A DNA stretch of 9,156 nt, taken from positions 1-9,156 of the forward strand of contig JBMYLY010000052.1 in the NCBI GenBank assembly GCA_049596815.1, written 5' to 3'. Source of the DNA: UBA724 sp049596815 (GTDB lineage: Bacteria; Bacteroidota; Bacteroidia; Flavobacteriales; Flavobacteriaceae). Positions 1 through 6,792 of the stretch are shown here, in pieces; the first letter of the stretch is position 1, and every line of letters begins with the position of its first letter. Below the pieces are notes generated by a model. The model had not been told where the DNA came from and did no database searches. It was given only the letters and a program-made list of their open reading frames with translations. The translations under genes and the position numbers were made by a program.

Positions 1-1168
1 CGCCCATAACATAGAATGGGAGGGGGGTCAACATAGCACGGAACGTATTTTGCAGGCCGATATTGTCGTGAAAAGCCCAGGCATTCCTCCCCATGTGCCT
101 ATTGTGACCGCCATAAAAGACAAAGGAATTGAATTGGTTTCTGAAATCGAATTTGCCAGTCGATACACAAGTGGAACCATTGTTGGGATCACTGGTACCA
201 ACGGAAAAACCACCACTGCCATGCTCGCACACCATGTGCTCAAATCTGCAGGAAAGTCTGTGGCATTAGCGGGCAATCTGGGTGTGAGTTTTGCCAAAGC
301 AGTAGCTGATGAAAATCCGGATTATTGGGTGTTGGAGCTGAGCAGTTTTCAGTTGGAAGACCTTCGCGATTTCCATCCACATATAGCTGTCATGACCAAC
401 TTGAGTCCAGATCACTTGGATCGATATGACAACAACTATGATCGCTACGCTGATGCCAAGTTTAACATGCTTCAAAAGCAGACCTCGGAAGATTATTTTA
501 TCTACGACGCCAACGACAAAGACATTCAAAAAGGATTGCTGCGCAACGGACCAAAAAGCAAGTGCATCCCTTTTACAGAAACTACCATACATGATAAAAA
601 TTTAAAATCAATTGATATGAATACTATTGATAATGCCTCCCTTCGTGGCACTCACAACGCCAAAAATGCCATGGCCGCTGCGGCCATCGCCCAGTTGGTC
701 AACATACGCAAAGAAACCATCAGGGAAAGCTTGCAGACTTTTCAAGGCGCCCAACACCGACTCGAACACGTATTACAGATCCTAAAAGTCGATTACATCA
801 ATGATTCCAAAGCCACCAATGTCAACGCGGCCTACTATGCATTGGAAAGCATGAACCGCCCAACGGTTTGGATTGTGGGTGGTGTGGACAAAGGGAATGA
901 CTACAGTGCTTTGATGCCCCTGGTGCGTCAGAAAGTAAAAGCGATCATCTGCTTGGGGTTGGATAATGAAAAATTGATCGATGTGTTTTCACCTGCTGTC
1001 AATTTGATGGTGGAGGCATCCACCATGCAAGAAGCGGTGCAAGCAGCCTATCATTTGGCAGAAAAAGGAGATGCTGTTTTGCTGTCTCCGGCTTGTGCAA
1101 GTTTTGATTTGTTTGACAATTATGAAGATCGCGGCAACCAATTTAAAGAACAAGTACGACAATTATAA
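1..1168 (+). CDS. murD: UDP-N-acetylmuramoyl-L-alanine--D-glutamate ligase MurD, 5' end missing
   Basis: Cytoplasmic ATP-dependent ligase that adds D-glutamate to UDP-MurNAc-L-Ala in peptidoglycan precursor synthesis. The reading frame is open from base 2 to the left edge, and its first 16 codons (AHNIEWEGGQHSTERI and on) continue the MurD N-terminal domain, so the gene starts outside the window; the TTG at 50 is not its start. Numbering from base 2, 388 residues are visible: the N-domain segment VVKSPGIPP, the ATP P-loop GTNGKTT at 65-71, LELSSFQLE, the NLSPDHLDRY stretch, NDSKATN at 267-273 opening the C-terminal domain, GGVDKGNDY, and the C-terminal LSPACASFD with DNYEDRGNQF. The E. coli P-loop lysine is residue 115 and here it is visible residue 69, so about 45-55 residues are missing. 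Stop TAA 1166-1168 shares one base with the ftsW ATG. All visible motifs are intact. Confidence 0.97.
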   Translation, partial: AHNIEWEGGQHSTERILQADIVVKSPGIPPHVPIVTAIKDKGIELVSEIEFASRYTSGTIVGITGTNGKTTTAMLAHHVLKSAGKSVALAGNLGVSFAKAVADENPDYWVLELSSFQLEDLRDFHPHIAVMTNLSPDHLDRYDNNYDRYADAKFNMLQKQTSEDYFIYDANDKDIQKGLLRNGPKSKCIPFTETTIHDKNLKSIDMNTIDNASLRGTHNAKNAMAAAAIAQLVNIRKETIRESLQTFQGAQHRLEHVLQILKVDYINDSKATNVNAAYYALESMNRPTVWIVGGVDKGNDYSALMPLVRQKVKAIICLGLDNEKLIDVFSPAVNLMVEASTMQEAVQAAYHLAEKGDAVLLSPACASFDLFDNYEDRGNQFKEQVRQL

Positions 1169-2355
1169 TGCGTAAAATCAGTCATTACATACAAGGAGAT
1201 CAAGCGATTTGGGGTATCGTAGCCCTCTTGTCTTTGTTTTCTTTTTTACCGGTCTATAGCGCCAGTTCCAACCTGGTCTATGTACTTGGTGTGGGCTCTG
1301 TCACAGGACATCTGATGAAGCACATTGCTATCGTGTGTATTGGTTTTATATTGATGTATGCGGTCCATCGCATTCCTTTCCGATATTTTGGAGGTTTGTC
1401 TTTGATTGGGTTGCCCATAGTGTGGTTGTTACTGGTCTACACAGCGTTCCAAGGAACCGTAATTGATGGCGCAAATGCCAGCAGATGGATTCAGATACCC
1501 ATTATAGGTGTATCTTTTCAAACCTCCACTTTGGCTTCCGTAGTGTTGATGGTCTATGTGGCCCGCTATCTGTCTGTCAACAAAGAGAAAGTTATCACCT
1601 TTTGGCGCAGCGCATTGGTGCTTTGGCTTCCGGTCGCGATAGTGGTAGGTACCATTTTGCCCGCCAACCTCTCGACAGCTGCCTTGCTGACAGGTTTGGT
1701 GGTAATGCTCGCTTTTATAGGTGGTTATCCTGTCAAATACCTCTTGGCAATGAGTGGGGTAGCGGTGGTTTTTCTAACGCTCTTTGTCATGACTGCCAAA
1801 GCGTACCCAGATGCATTTCCCAATCGGGTGGATACTTGGATGAGCCGAATCGAAAGTTTTACGGGAGGTGGTGACATGAATACAGACTACCAAATCGAAC
1901 GTGCCAAAACCGCCATTGCCACTGGGGGTGTGTTGGGCAAGGGAGCCGGAAAGAGCGTAATGAAAAATTTGTTGCCCCAGAGTACGTCTGATTTTATTTA
2001 TGCCATCATCACAGAGGAGTATGGGATGCTGGGCGGTTTGTCATTGCTGTTTCTTTATTTGTTGCTGCTGTTCCGCATTTTCAGAAGTGCTTACAAAACC
2101 GAACATTTTTTTGGACAGCTACTTATCATAGGTCTTGGTTTGCCCATTATTGTCCAAGCATTGGTCAATATGGGCGTGGCGGTTTCGATATTTCCAGTAA
2201 CCGGACAACCCTTGCCCCTTATCAGCAGTGGAGGTACATCGATTTGGATGACTTTTTTAGCCTTAGGCATCATACAAAGCGTACTGGCCAACCGAACTAC
2301 CAAAGAAGAAGATAATAACAACAACCCTTTAGCTATTTTGAGTGAGACCTTATAA
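1168..2355 (+). CDS. ftsW: Septal SEDS-family peptidoglycan glycosyltransferase FtsW
   Basis: Polytopic inner-membrane protein of the SEDS family (FtsW/RodA/SpoVE), which polymerises lipid II into glycan strands at the division septum together with a class B penicillin-binding protein. The 395 residues hold about ten hydrophobic segments, close to E. coli FtsW at 414. Visible signatures are GANASRWI, the block TSDFIYAIITEEYG and the motif TGQPLPLISSGG at 345-356. D275 in the TSDF block aligns with E. coli FtsW D297, the proposed catalytic Asp in HTDFIFA. Position N167 in PANLST aligns with the Asp of the common PDLGT motif. The C-terminal tail is short, polar and Asn-rich (EEDNNNN). ATG 1168 overlaps the murD stop by one base (TAATG) and no Shine-Dalgarno is seen, so coupling to murD is likely. 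Placement between murD and murG favours FtsW over RodA. Confidence 0.96.
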   Translation: MRKISHYIQGDQAIWGIVALLSLFSFLPVYSASSNLVYVLGVGSVTGHLMKHIAIVCIGFILMYAVHRIPFRYFGGLSLIGLPIVWLLLVYTAFQGTVIDGANASRWIQIPIIGVSFQTSTLASVVLMVYVARYLSVNKEKVITFWRSALVLWLPVAIVVGTILPANLSTAALLTGLVVMLAFIGGYPVKYLLAMSGVAVVFLTLFVMTAKAYPDAFPNRVDTWMSRIESFTGGGDMNTDYQIERAKTAIATGGVLGKGAGKSVMKNLLPQSTSDFIYAIITEEYGMLGGLSLLFLYLLLLFRIFRSAYKTEHFFGQLLIIGLGLPIIVQALVNMGVAVSIFPVTGQPLPLISSGGTSIWMTFLALGIIQSVLANRTTKEEDNNNNPLAILSETL

Positions 2356-3433
2356 GTTTATCATATCGGGGGGTGGAACAGGCGGGCATATTTTCCCTGC
2401 GCTTGCCATTGCGGATGCACTCAAAGCACAATATCCCACTGCAGACATTCTTTTTGTGGGAGCCAAAGGGCGTATGGAAATGAATCGTGTGCCCAAAGCA
2501 GGTTATCCCATCAAAGGTTTGTGGATTACGGGAATCAAAAGAAAATTGACAATAGACAACCTTTTGTTTCCCCTAAAACTATTGGTAAGCCTTGTCAAGT
2601 CATGGTTGGTCATACAAAAATTCAAGCCTCATGTGGTGGTAGGCACTGGAGGATTTGCCAGTGGTCCCTTGCTATCTGTGGCCGCTCAAAAGGGGATACC
2701 AAGTCTGATTCAAGAGCAAAATGCTTGGCCAGGCATCACCAACCGTTTGTTGGGTAAGTATGTAAAGCGCGTTTGTGTAGCACATGAGGAAATGGAACGT
2801 TTTTTTCCCTCACAAAAAATTAAAATCACAGGCAATCCCTTGCGAAAAAACTTGTTGTCTGAACAGATAGAAACTACAAAGGCACGTGTTCAAATGGGAC
2901 TTGATGCATCTCGGACCACACTATTAGTATTGGGAGGCAGCTTGGGTGCCAAACGCATCAACAAACTGATGGCAATGCATGCGTCAGCACTTGTTGGGCA
3001 AAACCTACAAATATTGTGGCAATGCGGCTCATTGTATGAACAAGAGTATCTTTCTTTCAATCAGGAATATATTCACGTGGTTCCGTTTTTGGATGATATG
3101 GCAGCGGCCTATGCATCTGCGGATATCATCTTATCCAGAGCAGGTGCTTTGGCAGTATCGGAGCTGTGTCATATGGGCAAGGCGGTGCTGTTTGTTCCAT
3201 CGCCCAATGTGGCAGAGGATCACCAATACAAAAATGCAATGGCTATTGCCCAACACGATGCAGCCCTCGTGCTTAGAGAAAGTGAACTTGATAACAAATT
3301 TTTAGCCACAATCAACGAACTGATTGACGACCCATCGCGCCAGAAACAACTGGGTGATAATATTAAAAAATTGGCAAAACCCCATGCCACAAAAGACATT
3401 GTAGAACAGATAAACGAACTGCTCCATGATTAA
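2342..3433 (+). CDS. murG: UDP-GlcNAc--lipid I N-acetylglucosaminyltransferase MurG
   Basis: Peripheral membrane GT-B glycosyltransferase (family GT28) on the cytoplasmic face. It transfers GlcNAc from UDP-GlcNAc to lipid I to make lipid II, the substrate of FtsW. At 363 residues it matches the usual size (E. coli 355). Visible motifs in order: the glycine-rich loop SGGGTGGH at 9-16, GTGGFASGP at 101-109, the EQNAWPG motif at 125-131, GGSLGA at 198-203, and the UDP-GlcNAc site SRAGALAVSE at 265-274 with E274 matching E. coli E269, followed by EDHQYKNA at 292-299. The start is a GTG at 2342. An in-frame TGA at 2339-2341 directly precedes it, so no earlier start is possible, and the next residues MRPYKFIISGGGTGGH are the normal N-terminus. 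The first 14 bases overlap the end of ftsW. Confidence 0.97.
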   Translation: MRPYKFIISGGGTGGHIFPALAIADALKAQYPTADILFVGAKGRMEMNRVPKAGYPIKGLWITGIKRKLTIDNLLFPLKLLVSLVKSWLVIQKFKPHVVVGTGGFASGPLLSVAAQKGIPSLIQEQNAWPGITNRLLGKYVKRVCVAHEEMERFFPSQKIKITGNPLRKNLLSEQIETTKARVQMGLDASRTTLLVLGGSLGAKRINKLMAMHASALVGQNLQILWQCGSLYEQEYLSFNQEYIHVVPFLDDMAAAYASADIILSRAGALAVSELCHMGKAVLFVPSPNVAEDHQYKNAMAIAQHDAALVLRESELDNKFLATINELIDDPSRQKQLGDNIKKLAKPHATKDIVEQINELLHD

Positions 3434-4772
3434 GCATTATGTCTATTTTTTGGGAATTGGGGGCATTGGCATGTCGGCCTTGGCCCAATATTTCTTGGAA
3501 AAAGGACATCGTGTGGCTGGCTATGACCGTGAGGCTTCCCCACTGACACTTAAACTGGCCGCTATGGGAGCGGACATTCATCACCAGGAAGGCGTATCAA
3601 ATATTCCAAAAGATTTCACAAATCCCAATCAAACGACTGTCATACGCACACCGGCAATCCCTTCAAGCTCGGATGAATTGCGCTACTTTGAAAGTCACGG
3701 TTTTGAGATGCTTAAGCGTGCACAAGTTTTGGGTGCGTTGAGTAGAGACATGTATTGTATAGCTGTATCAGGTACCCATGGAAAAACCACTACTTCGGCC
3801 ATATTGGCCCATCTGCTGCGCACGAGCGGAAAGAAAATAACAGCCTTTTTGGGAGGCGTATCTCACAATATCGATTCCAACTATTTGAATGAGGGCAACG
3901 AGCTTATGGTAGTTGAGGCCGATGAGTTTGACCGATCTTTTTTACAATTACAACCCGACTTGGCCTGTGTGACTGCCATGGATGCGGATCATTTGGACAT
4001 TTATGGGGAAGTAGAAGCTTTAGAGACAAGTTTTAAGGATTTTGTAGGGCTTTTGCCCCAGCCTCAAAACGCATGGATTCGAGAAGGTGTCCATTTGCCT
4101 GGAAAGGTTTTTGGAAGTCATCAATCTTCACAAGCACGTGTGGAAAACATACGTATTGAAAATGGTCAGTATGTATTTGATTTTTGGTATCTCGGCACGC
4201 AGATTACGGACCTTTCGTTTGCTTTGCCAGGTTATCACAACCTGATGAACGCAGTTGCCGCACTCTGCCTCTCTTTAGACGTGGGTTGTTCAGCAGCACA
4301 TTTGAAAGAGGGTCTGAAGACCTTCACGGGTGTCGACCGTCGCTTTAGCAAACGAATGGAAAGCCCCACTGTGGTTATTGATGATTATGCACATCATCCA
4401 GAAGAGATTAAAGCCATGCATGAAGCTGTGCGTACTTTTTATCCGAATTCAAGGATATTGGCCGTTTTTCAACCCCACTTGTTTACACGCACACGTGATT
4501 TTTGTGATGAGTTTGCTGCCAGTCTGTCCATGTTTGATGAGGTTCTTTTGCTTGACATTTATCCAGCACGCGAGCTTCCAATTGAGGGGGTCAGCGCCCA
4601 AAGTATATCCAATCTGATGCATGCCCCCACAACTGTGGTTGATAAAAAAGAACTTCCTGAGCGCGTTTCTGATGTGTCAGCAGATGTGATAGTGCTGATG
4701 GGTGCTGGTGATATTGCAGACGAGGTTCAAGCGGTTGTTTCACATTTAAAAGATTGTAAGCATGTGGGTTAG
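3426..4772 (+). CDS. murC: UDP-N-acetylmuramate--L-alanine ligase MurC
   Basis: Cytoplasmic Mur ligase that attaches L-alanine to UDP-MurNAc with ATP, the first amino acid of the stem peptide. The 448 residues show the N-terminal Rossmann fold GIGGIGMSA starting at residue 10, the ATP loop GTHGKTT at 116-122 with K120, EADEFDRSF at 164-172, the metal/ATP region DADHLD at 186-191, YHNLMNAVAA, and the C-terminal domain with DDYAHHPEE at 319-327, QPHLFTRTRDF and DIYPARE. The THGKTT loop and DDYAHHP are typical of MurC and its relative Mpl. The operon position and the EADEFDRSF block favour MurC. It is somewhat shorter than E. coli MurC (491). ATG 3426 overlaps the end of murG by 8 bases. No ddl follows; ftsQ comes next, an order I regard as usual in Bacteroidota. 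Confidence 0.97.
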   Translation: MIKHYVYFLGIGGIGMSALAQYFLEKGHRVAGYDREASPLTLKLAAMGADIHHQEGVSNIPKDFTNPNQTTVIRTPAIPSSSDELRYFESHGFEMLKRAQVLGALSRDMYCIAVSGTHGKTTTSAILAHLLRTSGKKITAFLGGVSHNIDSNYLNEGNELMVVEADEFDRSFLQLQPDLACVTAMDADHLDIYGEVEALETSFKDFVGLLPQPQNAWIREGVHLPGKVFGSHQSSQARVENIRIENGQYVFDFWYLGTQITDLSFALPGYHNLMNAVAALCLSLDVGCSAAHLKEGLKTFTGVDRRFSKRMESPTVVIDDYAHHPEEIKAMHEAVRTFYPNSRILAVFQPHLFTRTRDFCDEFAASLSMFDEVLLLDIYPARELPIEGVSAQSISNLMHAPTTVVDKKELPERVSDVSADVIVLMGAGDIADEVQAVVSHLKDCKHVG

Positions 4773-5472
4773 AATCACTGTTTTTGGTATATGGGTTCTT
4801 CTTTTGGGAGTGGTTGTCGTGTTTTCTTCCTACAAAAACCGACTTCGTCCCATTCAAAATATTACAGTTACTGTAGACCCCGAATACCCGCCCATGATTA
4901 GCTCAGACTCCGTTAATAAATTGTTAACACTTGCCCCGCATGATTCGCTAAGCCCTCAAAAAAGTGCAATAAATTTGAGGGAACTTGAGGTTCAGCTCGA
5001 GTACAACAACTTAATCAAAAAAGCAGAAGCGTTCTTGACAATCGATGACATATTGCACGTTGATGTGCGTCCTAGGACACCTGTAGTACGTGTGCTTCAG
5101 GACAAAGGTTTTTATTTGGATCGCGAAGGGTCTGTGATTCCCTATTCACCCTTTCACGAGGCAGATGTGCCTGAAGTTTGCGGTGCGTTGGATAAAGATA
5201 TTTTTCCGGATATAGCCACCTTAGCTATGGCAGTCGGAAAAGACGCTTTTATGCGTTCCCATTTGGGCTGTATTGAGAATAACGAAGACGGCATTCGCAT
5301 TGAAGTATCCCAACAATCATACACGATTAAAATGCGGTCCCTTGAAAATATTAAGCACAAGTTTAACAACTACAAAGCGTTTTTTGCCTATGGGCTAGAC
5401 AACGGTTTGTTGGACAAATACAAAGAAATCGTGTTGGATGATACCAACCAAGTAATTGGCATAAAAATTTAG
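4762..5472 (+). CDS. ftsQ: Cell division protein FtsQ (DivIB family)
   Basis: Bitopic division protein that links cytoplasmic and periplasmic parts of the divisome, usually with FtsL and FtsB. The 236 residues start with a very short cytoplasmic end (MWVR), then one membrane helix at about 4-22 (ITVFGIWVLLLGVVVVFSS), a basic patch, and a periplasmic region. Residues about 30-115 look like a POTRA fold: ITVTVDPEYPPMISSDSV, a linker, then INLRELEVQLEYNNLIKKAE and FLTIDDILHVDVRPRTPVVRV. The conserved FtsQ-type stretch GFYLDREGSVIPYS follows. Sequence similarity is weak, as is normal for FtsQ, so the call rests on topology, these motifs and position between murC and ftsA. It is shorter than E. 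coli FtsQ (276), mainly at the N-terminus. ATG 4762 overlaps murC by 11 bases. Confidence 0.9.
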   Translation: MWVRITVFGIWVLLLGVVVVFSSYKNRLRPIQNITVTVDPEYPPMISSDSVNKLLTLAPHDSLSPQKSAINLRELEVQLEYNNLIKKAEAFLTIDDILHVDVRPRTPVVRVLQDKGFYLDREGSVIPYSPFHEADVPEVCGALDKDIFPDIATLAMAVGKDAFMRSHLGCIENNEDGIRIEVSQQSYTIKMRSLENIKHKFNNYKAFFAYGLDNGLLDKYKEIVLDDTNQVIGIKI

Positions 5473-5474
5473 AT

Positions 5475-6782
5475 ATGGAACCACAAAACACCTCAGTTGG
5501 ATTAGATATCGGCACTACAAAAATTGTGGCTATGTTGGGTCGTACCAATGAGTACGGTAAACTCCAAATTGTTGGTACCGGCAAGTCGCAAAGCCTTGGT
5601 GTTCACCGCGGTGTGGTCAACAACATCACCCAAACCATACAGTCCATTCAAGCAGCTGTACATGAAGCAGAGGCCGCATCGGAAACCCAAATCAAAGAGG
5701 TAGTGGTCGGGATTGCCGGTCAACACATAAGAAGCTTGCAGCACAGTGATTATATCATCAGGCAAAACCCTGACGAGGTGATTCAAGAATCTGATATCGA
5801 GACCTTGATCAATCAAGTTTACAAATTGGTCATGTTGCCCGGTGAGGAAATTATTCATGTGCTTCCACAAGAATTTAAAGTAGATGGGCAGTCTGAAATC
5901 AAAGAACCCATAGGCATGTATGGAGCCAGATTAGAGGCCAACTTTCATGTGGTTGTAGGTCAGATCTCGTCTATTCGCAATATTGCGCGTTGTGTCAAAT
6001 CGGCCGGATTGGAATTTGGGGGTATCACTTTAGAGCCCTTAGCATCTTCTGCTGCTGTTTTGAGTCAGGAAGAAAAAGAAGCAGGAGTCGCTCTGATCGA
6101 TATCGGTGGGGGAACGACCGACTTGGCCATTTTTAAAGATGGTATCATACGCCATACCTCAGTCATACCTTTTGGAGGTAATATCATTACAGAAGACATT
6201 AAAGAGGGCTGTTCTATTATTGAAAAACAAGCCGAATTGCTCAAAATCAAGTTTGGTTCCGCATGGCCCGGAGAGAACAAAGACAACGAGATTGTATCTA
6301 TTCCCGGACTGCGTGGTCGTGATCCCAAAGAGATTACGCTAAAGAACCTTTCGAAGATTATTCATGCACGTGTGACAGAAATCATTGAGCAAGTCTATGC
6401 TGAGATAAAAAATTATGGTCATGAAGACCAGAAAAAGAAGCTTATTGCCGGCGTGGTATTGACAGGCGGTGGCAGTCAGCTCAAACATTTAAAGCAGTTG
6501 GTTGAGTATATCACGGGGATGGATACGCGTATTGGTTATCCCAATGAACATTTGGCGGGGGACACGCAAAAAGAAACCGCCAGCCCTACTTTCGCAACAG
6601 CTGTGGGTTTGGTGATGAAGGCCGTGGAGCAGCAAGAGGTGGTAGCACCTGTAGAGGCTAGCGAAAGTCAAGAAGTGGCTTCGGATGATGAACAACCCGC
6701 AGAAACACAAACACAAAGAAGGCGATCTATTTTTGATCGTTTTACAGAAGGCATTAAAGAATTTTTAGACAACGCAGAATAA
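5475..6782 (+). CDS. ftsA: Cell division protein FtsA, actin-like membrane tether for FtsZ
   Basis: Actin-fold ATPase that binds the FtsZ C-terminus and anchors Z-ring filaments to the inner membrane. The 435 residues contain the phosphate-1 loop GLDIGTTK at 9-16, a 1C (SHS2) region near 85-165 with IIHVLPQEFKVDG, the phosphate-2 loop DIGGGTTD at 209-216, and the adenosine motif VLTGGGSQ at 328-335. After the actin core comes a Glu/Gln-rich flexible linker (about 380-413), then a basic amphipathic C-terminal helix, RRRSIFDRFTEGIKEFLD, which is the likely membrane-targeting sequence. The length is near that of E. coli FtsA (420). ATG 5475 lies two bases after the ftsQ stop with no Shine-Dalgarno, and the N-terminus is the expected one. 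All nucleotide-binding motifs look intact. Confidence 0.97.
   Translation: MEPQNTSVGLDIGTTKIVAMLGRTNEYGKLQIVGTGKSQSLGVHRGVVNNITQTIQSIQAAVHEAEAASETQIKEVVVGIAGQHIRSLQHSDYIIRQNPDEVIQESDIETLINQVYKLVMLPGEEIIHVLPQEFKVDGQSEIKEPIGMYGARLEANFHVVVGQISSIRNIARCVKSAGLEFGGITLEPLASSAAVLSQEEKEAGVALIDIGGGTTDLAIFKDGIIRHTSVIPFGGNIITEDIKEGCSIIEKQAELLKIKFGSAWPGENKDNEIVSIPGLRGRDPKEITLKNLSKIIHARVTEIIEQVYAEIKNYGHEDQKKKLIAGVVLTGGGSQLKHLKQLVEYITGMDTRIGYPNEHLAGDTQKETASPTFATAVGLVMKAVEQQEVVAPVEASESQEVASDDEQPAETQTQRRRSIFDRFTEGIKEFLDNAE
6728..6735 (+). promoter_or_regulatory. Possible internal -7 promoter element before ftsZ
   Basis: TATTTTTG fits the Bacteroidota -7 consensus TAnnTTTG exactly. It lies inside the last codons of ftsA, 57 bases before the ftsZ ATG. 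No TTG -33 element occurs 17-23 bases upstream (that stretch is rich in AAC and ACA), and the site also encodes the membrane-targeting helix of FtsA. It may be chance; about two such matches per strand are expected in 9 kb of random sequence. Internal ftsZ promoters inside ftsA are known in E. coli, which is the only reason to list it. Confidence 0.2.
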
Positions 6783-6785
6783 AAC

Positions 6786-6790
6786 AGGAG
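6786..6790 (+). promoter_or_regulatory. Shine-Dalgarno-like AGGAG before ftsZ
   Basis: AGGAG sits in the 10-base gap between ftsA and ftsZ, only two bases before the ATG at 6793, closer than the usual 5-9 base spacing. It is the only clear Shine-Dalgarno-like sequence at a gene start in the window. The other starts lack one, as is common in Bacteroidota, so its role in initiation is uncertain. Confidence 0.3.
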
Positions 6791-6792
6791 TT

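Noticed and set aside
50..52. TTG as the start codon of murD
   Set aside because: The frame stays open upstream to the window edge and the upstream codons match MurD sequence, so the gene starts before base 1.
671..687. Perfect 17-base palindrome (ATGGCCGC, T, GCGGCCAT) in murD
   Set aside because: It encodes MAAAA in a conserved Ala-rich helix; consecutive Ala codons explain the symmetry, and it stands alone inside a gene.
1485..1874. A 129-codon open frame on the + strand inside ftsW
   Set aside because: Out of frame with an intact ftsW, and the translation has no membrane or domain pattern.
4740..4790. Lack of ddl between murC and ftsQ as a possible deletion
   Set aside because: The genes overlap cleanly with no remnant, and ddl is commonly elsewhere in Bacteroidota genomes.
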